Source: Triglochin maritima
Lineage: Eukaryota > Streptophyta > Magnoliopsida > Alismatales > Juncaginaceae
Direction: 5' to 3'
NCBI GenBank assembly: GCA_963682175.1
Contig: CAVMKL010000035.1
Coordinates: 27,355-91,354 of the forward strand
DNA: 64,000 nucleotides
Below are positions 30,370 to 38,480 of the stretch, in pieces. Under the pieces are notes generated by a model. It ran no database searches. It was given only the letters and a program-made list of their open reading frames with translations, and was not told the origin of the DNA. Numbering within the stretch: position 1 is the first letter of the stretch; the number at the start of each line of letters is the position of its first letter. Both the position numbers and the translations under genes were made by a program.

Positions 30370-30716
30370 CCGCGCCTGATCCGGGGTTGACCGACCTCAT
30401 CGCAGCGCACCAGGTGATGAGCCAGCAGTGGGTTCCGGCCGGTGCTGAGTACCGGCTCGTCTGCAAGTGCGGCATATGGATGGGAGCCGACGCTTTCCCT
30501 GCGCATGTGGCGTTGGTGGTGAAGCAGTACATCAACGGGCGGACAGCGCCAGTGCTTGAAGATTTCGACTGGCACATCCAGAACGCGTCGAACGGTGCAG
30601 TCTGCGCAGCCGAGGCCGACGACGGGCAAGCGCTCATGTCTTACCAATTGGAGATGGGCATATACAAACGGGCGGCTCAACTCCTCCGCGCAGCTTTGGA
30701 AGGGGAACAGCAATGA
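30366..30716 (+). CDS. Early protein with CxC motif (116 residues)
   Basis: The ATG at 30366 overlaps the DpdA-like stop. A short YRLVCKCGIWMG segment and HIQNASNGAVC may form a metal site. The C-terminal part is helical (KRAAQLLRAALEGE). No known family. Confidence 0.5.
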   Translation: MTAPDPGLTDLIAAHQVMSQQWVPAGAEYRLVCKCGIWMGADAFPAHVALVVKQYINGRTAPVLEDFDWHIQNASNGAVCAAEADDGQALMSYQLEMGIYKRAAQLLRAALEGEQQ

Positions 30717-31111
30717 GCAGACGCGAGTACACAATCCGACTTATCTGCGCACATGAAGGATGCAAGGATAACTCGTTCACGACTGCAACCAGCCGACGCG
30801 AAGAGGATGAAATTCGCGCCAGATACCGAAAGTTCCCATATCGCTGCGTACGACACACCAACCCCGACGAAGTGCTATCTGCTGACAATCCCGAGCAGAC
30901 GATCACACTCACCGCAGAGAAGGTTGTTGCGCCACACCTACGTGGCATTGACCTTCCTGGTGAAGTTCGGCACCTCGACGGCCTCTTCTGGGATAAGCGG
31001 CAGGGATTCACGTACGGCCCCGGCTTCAAGGCCTACGCATCCGACTTTCCGCCTGGCACAAAGCTGATCGTCACCGCCCGAATCGAACTGCCTTCTGAGG
31101 AGTCGTTGTGA
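30713..31111 (+). CDS. Early protein (132 residues)
   Basis: An N-terminal zinc-ribbon-like part (IRLICAHEGCKDNSF, then YRCVRH) is followed by an Asp/Gly-rich C-terminal half (LDGLFWDKRQGFTYGPG). ATGA overlap with the previous gene and overlap with the next GTG. Not recognised. Confidence 0.5.
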   Translation: MSRREYTIRLICAHEGCKDNSFTTATSRREEDEIRARYRKFPYRCVRHTNPDEVLSADNPEQTITLTAEKVVAPHLRGIDLPGEVRHLDGLFWDKRQGFTYGPGFKAYASDFPPGTKLIVTARIELPSEESL

Positions 31112-31428
31112 GTGAGATCCGATCACAGGCCACACCCGCGAGAGACGAACTGGTGCACATATTGGCCGGCGCAGTTCTCGACAACCCCGGTGGCGTTGGG
31201 ACGCTGCCACAGCACGCGGCCGACCGACTCCTCGCCGCTGGTTGGTCGAAGCCTCACACGGTGAACAGCATCGAAGACTTAGAGGCGCTGCCGATTGGGT
31301 CGGTTCTCGCACGAAACCTCGACCATCCAGACGAGATGGACGTGTACGTCAAGCGCAGTGACACGGCCGGATGGCGATACCTGCCGCTCCCGATGACTGT
31401 TCTGTTCACTCCGGGCGGTGAAGGGTGA
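31108..31428 (+). CDS. Early protein, paralogue of the gene at 27060
   Basis: The GTG at 31108 gives 106 residues. The segment TVNSIEDLEALPIGSV and the end LPMTVLFTP repeat the pattern of the 124-residue protein at 27060-27434. Both are in the early region about 4 kb apart, which suggests duplication or a shared domain. Function unknown. Confidence 0.5.
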   Translation: MSEIRSQATPARDELVHILAGAVLDNPGGVGTLPQHAADRLLAAGWSKPHTVNSIEDLEALPIGSVLARNLDHPDEMDVYVKRSDTAGWRYLPLPMTVLFTPGGEG

Positions 31429-31646
31429 GCAGAATCGAAAGCCAACTCCGGGACGCGCTCTACAGATCAGGCCGAGACATCGTAGAGAAAGCAACCGACC
31501 CAGACCAGCAGAAGATGCTGACCTACCTCCGATCGCTCGGCCCCGAAAAGTGCGAGCAATGGCTGGACAACTACGGCAACGCCTACGCCAAAGCGATCCT
31601 CCCCGTCATCCTCCCCATCATCAAGGAATACGCCGGTGACAACTGA
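31425..31646 (+). CDS. Small helical early protein (73 residues)
   Basis: A GTGA-coupled gene. The protein is helical and ends in a moderately hydrophobic segment (AYAKAILPVILPIIKEYAG), maybe membrane associated. Overlaps the next start by 11 bases. Confidence 0.5.
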   Translation: MSRIESQLRDALYRSGRDIVEKATDPDQQKMLTYLRSLGPEKCEQWLDNYGNAYAKAILPVILPIIKEYAGDN

Positions 31647-31935
31647 CCTCCTCGAATGGACTCCCGCAGACTCCAAAGCCCTCGACGCCTACGCCCGATC
31701 CATCCCCGGCCGGCCACCACTCAAACGCGACCCACACCTAGCCGAACTCCTCGCAACACTCCCAGGCCCAGGCGGACGCATCGGAATCGACATCGGACAA
31801 CCCTGCCGAGAATGCGGAACCCCCATGGCACCCCGAACCCGACGCATCGAAGGCCACACCCCACACGGCGCACGAGGACGCTGCCGACCCTGCCACGACC
31901 GCGCACGCCACCGCATCGGAGGACACCGTGACTGA
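31636..31935 (+). CDS. Zinc-finger-like early protein (99 residues)
   Basis: A GTG start within the previous gene. Cys pairs CRECG and CRPCHDRARH, with an Arg-rich spacer (APRTRRIEGHTPHGARGR), suggest an HNH-less zinc ribbon. Overlaps the next gene by eight bases. Likely nucleic acid-binding. Confidence 0.5.
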   Translation: MTTDLLEWTPADSKALDAYARSIPGRPPLKRDPHLAELLATLPGPGGRIGIDIGQPCRECGTPMAPRTRRIEGHTPHGARGRCRPCHDRARHRIGGHRD

Positions 31936-32578
31936 ACACTGGTTCATCCCACGCCACGAACAACAGGAGCTCACCGACGCTCTGGGGGAAGTCCGAGACA
32001 TCCTCGACGACCTCCAAGAAGCCCAGAAACCCCGCATCGCCACCGCCAACTGGAACCCCAAAGTCACCACAGGAGACCGCCCCCAACCCTTGCCGTTCAA
32101 CGTCGCAGCCGTCGACGCCGCCGACAGACTCCTCATCGAACTCGAACGATGGGTGTACTGGCTCGCTGACGCACGACAGATCGCAGCACCCAACACCCAC
32201 TGCGCAGGCTACGCAGACTGGCTCACACGCAACATCCTGCTCCTCGCCGCAACCCCAGGCAGCGAAGCCGCACACCACGACATCACTTCGGAAATCAGGC
32301 ACGCACGCAACGCATCCGGACGCAGCCACCTCCAACCCATCCCCAAACCCAACCCCACCCGCCTCGCCCAAGCACACGCCGAACAACTCAACGCCCGAGG
32401 CATCGCCACCCTCGCCAAACACATCGGCGCCCAAGGCCTCACCATCCGCCGCATCAACCACCTCGTCGAAAAACACAAAATTACGCCGATCCGCTACGCG
32501 GACAAGAAAACCCCCATCTACACACTCGGTGACATACTCGACGCCCACTACGCCACACCCCAACGAAAGGCATCATGA
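31928..32578 (+). CDS. Early protein with C-terminal helix-turn-helix-like region
   Basis: A GTG start gives 216 residues. The N-terminal two thirds are helical and contain conserved Trp/Leu positions (ERWVYWLADARQIA). The last 60 residues (TLAKHIGAQGLTIRRINHLVEKHKI, in part, then RYADKKTPIYTLGDI) resemble a winged helix of MerR type. Perhaps a late-gene regulator. Not recognised. Confidence 0.5.
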   Translation: MTEHWFIPRHEQQELTDALGEVRDILDDLQEAQKPRIATANWNPKVTTGDRPQPLPFNVAAVDAADRLLIELERWVYWLADARQIAAPNTHCAGYADWLTRNILLLAATPGSEAAHHDITSEIRHARNASGRSHLQPIPKPNPTRLAQAHAEQLNARGIATLAKHIGAQGLTIRRINHLVEKHKITPIRYADKKTPIYTLGDILDAHYATPQRKAS

Positions 32579-32799
32579 AAATGGGAGCACCAAGTCCGAC
32601 ACCCACACTGTCCATCGAAGACATCAAGAACATGTCGAGCATGGCGATCACACGAACACAGGTTTCGCAAGCGCTCGGAATAGACCCCCGCACAGTCCGA
32701 ATTGGCATCGAGGACGGCACTATCCCGTCTGTTCGGATCGGTAGACGAATCCTCATTCCTCGACTGCCGTTCCTGGCAATATTCGGAGCTGATGCATAG
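32575..32799 (+). CDS. MerR/excisionase-like DNA-binding protein
   Basis: A 74-residue protein with a helix_turn_helix_17 pattern: TRTQVSQALGIDPRTVRIGI, then GTIPSVRIGRRILIPR. It overlaps the previous stop by four bases. It is the last early gene, just before the non-coding gap and the terminase cluster, so it could be the excisionase or a regulator of the late genes. Confidence 0.6.
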   Translation: MKMGAPSPTPTLSIEDIKNMSSMAITRTQVSQALGIDPRTVRIGIEDGTIPSVRIGRRILIPRLPFLAIFGADA

Positions 32800-32842
32800 T
32801 TATGCACGCATGCGGATGATCATCTGATACGCTATGCGCGTA

Positions 32843-32882
32843 CGCGACACCTGACAATCACTCGGGTGTCGCGTTTCGTCTT
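32843..32882 (+). terminator. Intrinsic terminator at the early-late boundary
   Basis: CGCGACACC (32843-32851) and GGTGTCGCG (32865-32873) form a 9-bp stem with a 13-base loop, followed by TTTCGTCTT. It would separate the early transcript from the late operon. Confidence 0.75.
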
Positions 32883-32938
32883 GCTGCACACCGCGCCCAC
32901 TTCCCCCCAGGGCGCACCTTTTGAGGATGGTGCAGCAA
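32881..32938 (+). other. Structured element before the terminase genes (pac/cos or RNA)
   Basis: TTGCTGCAC (32881-32889) is complementary to GTGCAGCAA (32930-32938). Inside, GCGCCC (32893-32898) pairs with GGGCGC (32910-32915), leaving ACCTTTTGAGGATG single stranded. Its place upstream of the terminase genes is where packaging sites are often found. It could equally be a regulatory RNA. Confidence 0.5.
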
Positions 32939-32991
32939 CCCCCGGAGCAGTCGCTAGCCAGCGCGCCCGGGGTTCAACTTCAGGAGGCCCA

Positions 32992-33045
32992 ATGATCGAA
33001 ACACTCCGCATCATCTGGGCACTCATCCAATACTGGATCATCTAA
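32992..33045 (+). CDS. Micro-ORF 1: 17-residue hydrophobic peptide
   Basis: An ATG with a strong CAGGAGG ribosome binding site begins a 17-codon frame encoding a hydrophobic peptide with two Trp (IIWALIQYWII). The stop overlaps the next ATG (TAATG). It may be a leader peptide or a membrane peptide. Confidence 0.45.
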   Translation: MIETLRIIWALIQYWII

Positions 33046-33110
33046 TGCCAACCCGCGAACTACTCATCTGGGCAATCACCGGAATCTGGCGCATGTGGAG
33101 GTGGCAGTAA
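33045..33110 (+). CDS. Micro-ORF 2: 21-residue Trp-rich peptide
   Basis: Begins inside the TAATG of micro-ORF 1 and ends in the TAATG of the next gene. The peptide carries four Trp and several Arg (LLIWAITGIWRMWRWQ), an amphipathic pattern. Translation would depend on reinitiation. Confidence 0.45.
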   Translation: MPTRELLIWAITGIWRMWRWQ

Positions 33111-33250
33111 TGCAATCACTCCAAGACCAACTCGACAAAAACGAATGGGACCTCGAACAAGCACGACGCGCAGGCAACCCAAACGCCATCGACACCCTCC
33201 TCGACCAACGCAACCGAATCCTGACAGACATCCACAACACACGCACATAA
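33110..33250 (+). CDS. Small helical protein (46 residues) before terminase
   Basis: Begins in the TAATG overlap. The 46-residue protein is helical and charged (QDQLDKNEWDLEQARRAG, LDQRNRILTDIHNT). Length and character resemble small coiled-coil proteins next to actinophage terminases. Function unknown. Confidence 0.5.
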   Translation: MQSLQDQLDKNEWDLEQARRAGNPNAIDTLLDQRNRILTDIHNTRT

Positions 33251-33271
33251 CCACCCCAAACGAGGTGAACA

Positions 33272-33766
33272 ATGCCCCGATGGGAATGGACACCCGAACA
33301 AGACTCCACACTCCGAGAACACCACGCACTCGGAAAAACCCAACAACAAGCAGCCGACCAAATCGGATGCACCAGACCAGACATCAGCCGAAGAGCAAAA
33401 CGACTCGGAATACTCTGGCAAGAACCAAGCCCCGCCATCGAAGCAATGCGCCAGAAAAATGCTGACAGGTCCGCGCAGGCGCGTGCGCAACTCGCAGCCG
33501 CAGTCCTAGCCGACGCCATAAACATCCGCGAACGCATCTGGGACCAGTACACCGTCATCGTCTCCACACCACACGGGCCAGTGACCGAGATCCTCGACCT
33601 GCCAGACGCGAAAGCCGTCGCTGAATTCACCGCCGCAGTCGAACGCCTCATCAAGTCCCACGAAAACCTGACCCGCATGGGTGCCGGCCAAGACGCTGAC
33701 GTCGCGAAGTCGATGCTCAACGAACTGTTCGAGCAGGTGAAGAAACTAGCCGACGAAAAGGAATAA
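33272..33766 (+). CDS. terS: Terminase small subunit-like protein
   Basis: A 164-residue protein with GAGGTGA upstream. The N-terminal 60 residues hold a helix-turn-helix (EQDSTLREHHALGKTQQQAAD, in part, then CTRPDISRRAKRLGI) for packaging site recognition. A helical oligomerisation part follows (AVERLIKSHENLTRMG). It is directly before the large terminase with a gap of three bases. Confidence 0.75.
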   Translation: MPRWEWTPEQDSTLREHHALGKTQQQAADQIGCTRPDISRRAKRLGILWQEPSPAIEAMRQKNADRSAQARAQLAAAVLADAINIRERIWDQYTVIVSTPHGPVTEILDLPDAKAVAEFTAAVERLIKSHENLTRMGAGQDADVAKSMLNELFEQVKKLADEKE

Positions 33767-33769
33767 CTG

Positions 33770-35035
33770 ATGGCGCTCAACGGTCTGCGGATGTCTCAGA
33801 AGCAACTGGAGTCTTTCGCTCACGCTGATGCTGATGCCTCGAAAGGCCGAGTCAACATCTGGCACGGCGCTGTCCGATCCGGGAAAACAGTCGGATCCCT
33901 GTTGGCGTTCCTTGTCGGAGTCGCGAACGCCCCAGAACAGGGCGAGATCGTGGTCATCGGCCGGACACGCGACACCATCTTCCGGAACCTAATCGGACCG
34001 TTGCAGGACAACAACATGTACGGCGTGATGGCGCAGCATGTGCGTTACAACCGTGGCGCACCGACAGCGGACATCTTCGGGCGCACAGTGCACGTCATCG
34101 GCGCATCCGATGTTCGAGCTGAAGCAGCGATCCGCGGTATGACCGTATGCCTCGCATACGTCGACGAAACAACGCTGGTGGCCGAAGAGTTCTTCAACCA
34201 GCTCGTCGCCCGCATGTCAGTGCCAGGCGCACGGATCTTCACAACCACCAACCCTGATGGGCCAAGGAACTGGCTCAAGACCGGATACATCGACCGCGCA
34301 GACGAACGCGGGCACAAGGTGTTCCACTTCGAACTCGACGACAACCGGGCATACCTTCCAGACGGATACATCGAAGGTTTGCAGGCGCAGTACACAGGAC
34401 TCTGGTACGACCGATTCATTAAAGGTTTGTGGACGATGGCGGATGGTGTCATCTACGAATCTTTCGATCCCGCACGTCATGTCGTCGACACGCTCCCCGA
34501 GATGCAACGCATCCTCGGTGTCGGTATCGACTACGGCACCACCAACCCAACCCGAGGAATCAAACTCGGCCTGGGTGTCGACAACAAGCTGTACGCAATG
34601 GCCGAATGGGCGCCAGGCTCAGGCACCACCACCGATCACTCACGCAGCCTCCGTCAGTTCATCAGCACCGATACACCCGAATACTTGTACATCGACCCCG
34701 CTGCCGCTGTCTTCAAAGTGCAGTTGCAGCGCGACGGATTCGACAACTACTTCAACGCATCGAACAAGGTCGGCGCCGGCATCGGACTCGTCGCATCCTT
34801 GTTCTCCACCGAGCAGCTACTCATCCACGCATCGTGCACCGAACTGCTCGGCGAAATACCCGGCTACGTGTGGGATGCCAAGGCTGCAGAGAAAGGGGAG
34901 GACTCACCCGTGAAACTCAACGACCATGCTGTCGACGCCCTCCGCTACGCAGTCTCAACGTCCCGCCCGATGTGGCAGGCACATATTCCAACGCTCGATG
35001 CAGCAGCGCGCCTGCCTGATGAACGAATCGAATAG
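33770..35035 (+). CDS. terL: Terminase large subunit
   Basis: A 421-residue packaging motor. Walker A is GAVRSGKT near residue 33, Walker B is LAYVDE near residue 128, with a coupling segment FTTTNPDGP afterwards. The C-terminal nuclease domain shows VGIDYGTTNP, LYIDPAA and NDHAVDALRYA, the three acidic clusters of the RNase H-like nuclease. Cuts and pumps phage DNA into the prohead through the portal. Confidence 0.95.
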   Translation: MALNGLRMSQKQLESFAHADADASKGRVNIWHGAVRSGKTVGSLLAFLVGVANAPEQGEIVVIGRTRDTIFRNLIGPLQDNNMYGVMAQHVRYNRGAPTADIFGRTVHVIGASDVRAEAAIRGMTVCLAYVDETTLVAEEFFNQLVARMSVPGARIFTTTNPDGPRNWLKTGYIDRADERGHKVFHFELDDNRAYLPDGYIEGLQAQYTGLWYDRFIKGLWTMADGVIYESFDPARHVVDTLPEMQRILGVGIDYGTTNPTRGIKLGLGVDNKLYAMAEWAPGSGTTTDHSRSLRQFISTDTPEYLYIDPAAAVFKVQLQRDGFDNYFNASNKVGAGIGLVASLFSTEQLLIHASCTELLGEIPGYVWDAKAAEKGEDSPVKLNDHAVDALRYAVSTSRPMWQAHIPTLDAAARLPDERIE

Positions 35036-35045
35036 GGGTGGCCGC

Positions 35046-36641
35046 GTGATCGAAGCGAACATGGCGTGGCCGCCGACCGCGCTGGCGAAAGTCGCCGCAC
35101 GAGTCCGCGAATCACAAGTGTGGTGGGAAGGCGACGTCCTCAAACTCGACGACTTCTACCGCACCAACCCCAACCGTCGATCATTCGCGCAAGCCGGCGT
35201 CGTCGGCAAGGTCTCAGACTTCCTGTACGGGAAACCCGAGTCGGCATCGAAGCCGTCCCGGAAAATGCACGTCCCGATCCCCGCGGACATCGCGAAACTC
35301 TCGGCATCGGAACTGTTCTCCGAACCGCTGACGATCATCGACCCCACCGACAACAAGGCATTGCAAGACCGTGTGGACCTGATCTTCAACACCCCCACCT
35401 TCCACGGTGACCTGTTCACCGCTGGTGAATCAGCGTCCGCGTTGGGTGGCTGCTATCAGCGCGTGGTGTGGGATGACACGGTCGCCGACAATGCTTGGAT
35501 CGACTTTGTGGATGTGGACAAGGCGATCCCCGAGTTCGCTTGGGGCCGTTTGAAAGCTGTCACATTCTGGTCCGAGCTCGCGGGTTCGGATGAGCGGGAC
35601 GTGTGGCGGCATTTGGAACGGTACGAGAAGGGCCGCATCCTGCACTCCCTGTACAAGGGGACACCGACGAACCTCGGTACCGTGATGGACCTTCAAGCGC
35701 ACCCCGACACCAAGGGCATCGAGCTCGACAGCTTCGATGACACGGCCGGCGGATACGTCAGCCTCGGCGTCGACGAGCTCGCTGCCCGATACGTCCCGAA
35801 CGTGCTCCCGAATCCCGAGTGGCGCAACGACCCCACACTGCGACACCTCGGACTGGCAGACATCCGACAGGACCTGTTCCCAATCTTCCAAGGCCTCGAC
35901 CTGATCTATTCGTCGCTGCCTCGGGAGTTCCGGATCGGTCAGGCACGCATGTTCGCCTCAGAGCAGTTGCTCACCAATCACGGCGCAGGTCGCGGTGCAT
36001 CGTTGCCTGAGGATCAGGAGATCTTCACGCAGGTCAATCAGGGCGTGAAGGACGGCGACGCGACTTCGATGTTCCAGTTCCATCAGCCGGCGCTGCGGGT
36101 ACTTGAGCATGATCAGGGCGCGGAGTTGTTGTTGCGTCGTGTCCTGTCGACGACCGGGTACAGCCCTGTGTCGTTCGGCATGTCCGACGAGGTCGCTCAG
36201 ACCGCGACAGAGGCGACGGGCAAGAAAGAGTTGACGGTCAAGACAACGAAGGGTAAGGCCCGTTATTGGGGTGCTGCTCTTGGGCCGTTGGCGACGATTT
36301 GCATGCAGATCGATGCAGTCAAGTTCCCCGGCAAGGGTGTCGCTCCGGTCGAGGAGTTGGAGCTGGATTGGCCGAAGTTTGCTCGTGAGTCGGATGAGGC
36401 GAAGTCTCGGACGGTTCAGGGTTGGGCGACGGCGGATGCTGCGTCGACTCACACGAAAGTGTCGTATCTGCATGAGGATTGGGATGAGGAGCGGATCGAT
36501 GAGGAAGTGAAGAAGATCGACGAAAAGAACCAGGTTCCTTCGCCGTTCGGTTCGCTTCCTCCGGATCAGAATCCTGACCCGAACATCCCGCCTGAACCGC
36601 CTGTGCCTCCTGTCGATGAGGTCAAACCCGCTGAGGAGTAG
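35046..36641 (+). CDS. Portal protein (SPP1 gp6-like)
   Basis: The GTG at 35046 follows AGGGG and gives 531 residues. An upstream ATG at 35019 overlaps the terminase end and is less likely. Features of SPP1-type portals: WWEGDVLKLDDFYRTNPNRR at the start, AELFSEP-like segment (SASELFSEPLTI), a central stem region, and TGYSPVSFGMSDEVAQTATE. The C-terminus is Pro-rich. It forms the dodecameric DNA channel of the head. Confidence 0.9.
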   Translation: MIEANMAWPPTALAKVAARVRESQVWWEGDVLKLDDFYRTNPNRRSFAQAGVVGKVSDFLYGKPESASKPSRKMHVPIPADIAKLSASELFSEPLTIIDPTDNKALQDRVDLIFNTPTFHGDLFTAGESASALGGCYQRVVWDDTVADNAWIDFVDVDKAIPEFAWGRLKAVTFWSELAGSDERDVWRHLERYEKGRILHSLYKGTPTNLGTVMDLQAHPDTKGIELDSFDDTAGGYVSLGVDELAARYVPNVLPNPEWRNDPTLRHLGLADIRQDLFPIFQGLDLIYSSLPREFRIGQARMFASEQLLTNHGAGRGASLPEDQEIFTQVNQGVKDGDATSMFQFHQPALRVLEHDQGAELLLRRVLSTTGYSPVSFGMSDEVAQTATEATGKKELTVKTTKGKARYWGAALGPLATICMQIDAVKFPGKGVAPVEELELDWPKFARESDEAKSRTVQGWATADAASTHTKVSYLHEDWDEERIDEEVKKIDEKNQVPSPFGSLPPDQNPDPNIPPEPPVPPVDEVKPAEE

Positions 36642-36644
36642 GCG

Positions 36645-37748
36645 ATGGCGCTCGACCCGTCCGAAGCAGCAGGACTCCCCGATGAGTTGATCAACCTCTA
36701 CACCGAAGCCGAGTTGGCTCTGATGTCGATGCTCGCCGAAGCGATTGTGGCGGGCATCGACACTCCAGAGTGGGAGGCTCGGCAGCCGGCGGAGATGTTG
36801 CGGTTTCGGCAGCAGGCGCAGTTGTTGGCGTTGCAGTTGCAGTCCCAGATGCCGGCGTTGGTTGAGGGTGCGGTTGCGGGTGCTGCGGAGCGTGGCCGTG
36901 AGGCTGCGGACGAGGACTTGAAGGGGTTGCCGAAGGTGCCTCCGGTTCCGCCTGTGACGCCTGCTCGGGATCGGAAGACTCGGGCCGCGATCTACGCAGG
37001 GCAGCAGGTGCTTTCCTCTGTGACTGCTCGGATTCCGGGTGCCGCGGGGGAGCTGCATTCGCAGGTGACAACGCAGATCATCGCGAGGTCATCGGGTGTC
37101 CGATCGGGTACACGCCTGGATGCAGCGCAACAAGCCCTCGACATCCTCACCAAACGTGGCGTGACCGGATTCCGGGATGCTGCCGGCCGCAACTGGTCCC
37201 TCGCCAGCTATATCGAGATGAAGTCCCGGACCATCGTCAACCAAGAGTTGATTGATGGGCATACGGATCGGATGTTGGAGCGCGGTCAAACCCTGATCGT
37301 CGTATCCAGCCACTCGAATCCGGCGCCGCAATGCCAACCCTACGAAGGGCAAGTCCTCTCGTTGGATGGCGAGGCAGGGACAGTGATCCGGCCCAACGCG
37401 ACCGGCGGCCGTGCAGTGAAGGTGAAGATCAAAGCCACACTGCGGGAAGCCCGCTCGAAAGGCTTCCAACACCCCAACTGCGGACACGCTGTCAGCGCGT
37501 TCATTCCTGGCGGGTCGCGGACGTTCGAGACCAGGCCGGATCCGGAAGGGTACGCGGCGACGCAGAAGCAGCGCGATATGGAACGCGCTGTGCGGGACAC
37601 GAAACGGCAGCAGTCCGTCGCCATCACCCCGCAACGCAAACGCGAACTCGCCGCACTGCTGAAGCAGCAGCAAGCCGCAATCGCCGCACACACCGCGCAA
37701 CACGACCTGAAACGCCGACCCAACCGCGAACGACTCGGCGCACGCTGA
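36645..37748 (+). CDS. Minor capsid / MuF-like head protein
   Basis: A 367-residue protein following the portal. Ala/Gln-rich N-terminal helices, then a central segment RTIVNQELIDGHTDRMLERG, then VVSSHSNPAPQCQPYEGQVL and FQHPNCGHAVSAFIPG with Cys/His residues, as in phage minor capsid protein 2 and MuF families. It is carried inside the head and may help morphogenesis. The C-terminus is basic. Confidence 0.75.
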   Translation: MALDPSEAAGLPDELINLYTEAELALMSMLAEAIVAGIDTPEWEARQPAEMLRFRQQAQLLALQLQSQMPALVEGAVAGAAERGREAADEDLKGLPKVPPVPPVTPARDRKTRAAIYAGQQVLSSVTARIPGAAGELHSQVTTQIIARSSGVRSGTRLDAAQQALDILTKRGVTGFRDAAGRNWSLASYIEMKSRTIVNQELIDGHTDRMLERGQTLIVVSSHSNPAPQCQPYEGQVLSLDGEAGTVIRPNATGGRAVKVKIKATLREARSKGFQHPNCGHAVSAFIPGGSRTFETRPDPEGYAATQKQRDMERAVRDTKRQQSVAITPQRKRELAALLKQQQAAIAAHTAQHDLKRRPNRERLGAR

Positions 37749-37880
37749 TATATCGGGTTTTCCCAATACGCGCTGATAGATCCCCAGAGTTTCCCGCCGC
37801 ATGGCGGAATCGCAGTAACCCAATAGCCCCCAGCCGCACGGCACCCAGGGGCCAATGCCGCATGGCACAAGGAGAGAACA
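37749..37880 (+). other. Non-coding gap between MuF-like and scaffold genes
   Basis: 132 bases without a supported gene. They include a small hairpin (CCGCC-GCAT-GGCGG) and two related short stretches (GCTGATATATCGGG, GCTGATAGATCCCC). Possibly an mRNA processing or stability element that raises scaffold and capsid expression. The AAGGAGAG ribosome binding site of the scaffold gene is at the end. Confidence 0.4.
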
Positions 37881-38471
37881 ATGCGCGTCCAACGATCCGT
37901 CATCGCACCCGAACCGTTCGACATGTTTACTCGAGCATCCCGTTGGCCTTCCCGCCAGCACCCTCGACGCGACCCCGAAGGACACCCCCAAGGTGGCGAT
38001 CCGGTCGATCCTCCCGCCGACCCAGTCGATCCCGCAGACCCGCCGGCCGATCCGCCACAGGATCCGGCCGACCCGCCCGCCGACGTGGACTGGAAGAAGG
38101 AATCGCGCAAGCACGAAGCGGAAGCGAAGAAGAACCGCGCTGCCGCCGCCGAGTTGGAGAAGATCAAGGCATCGAAGCGGACCGCCGAGGAGAAGGCAGC
38201 GAAGGAAGCAGCCGACGCCAAGGCTGACGCCGAAGCCGCACGCGCTGAAGCCGCACGCGAACGCGCAGCCCGCAAATACGGACTGTCCGACGAAGACCTC
38301 GACTTCCTCGAAGGCGTACCAGCCGACAAGTTCGACGCCAAAGCGAAAGCACTCTCCGAACGCATCAAAGCTGCCGCACCCGCCGGCAAGTCCGGACTCC
38401 CCGCAGGCGGCGCAAAAGAAAAAACCAAATCCACAACGCTCAGCGGCTCCATCGCCGCCCACTACTCCTAG
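37881..38471 (+). CDS. Scaffolding protein
   Basis: A 196-residue protein. Residues 40-70 are a Pro/Asp-rich stretch (DPADPPADPP). Residues 70-140 form a highly charged Ala/Glu/Lys coiled coil. The C-terminal 50 residues (GLSDEDLDFLEGVPADKFDAKAK, in part) are the usual capsid-binding end of siphophage scaffolds. Placed directly before the capsid gene. Acts inside the prohead and is removed on maturation. Confidence 0.85.
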   Translation: MRVQRSVIAPEPFDMFTRASRWPSRQHPRRDPEGHPQGGDPVDPPADPVDPADPPADPPQDPADPPADVDWKKESRKHEAEAKKNRAAAAELEKIKASKRTAEEKAAKEAADAKADAEAARAEAARERAARKYGLSDEDLDFLEGVPADKFDAKAKALSERIKAAAPAGKSGLPAGGAKEKTKSTTLSGSIAAHYS

Positions 38472-38480
38472 GAGCCTCCC

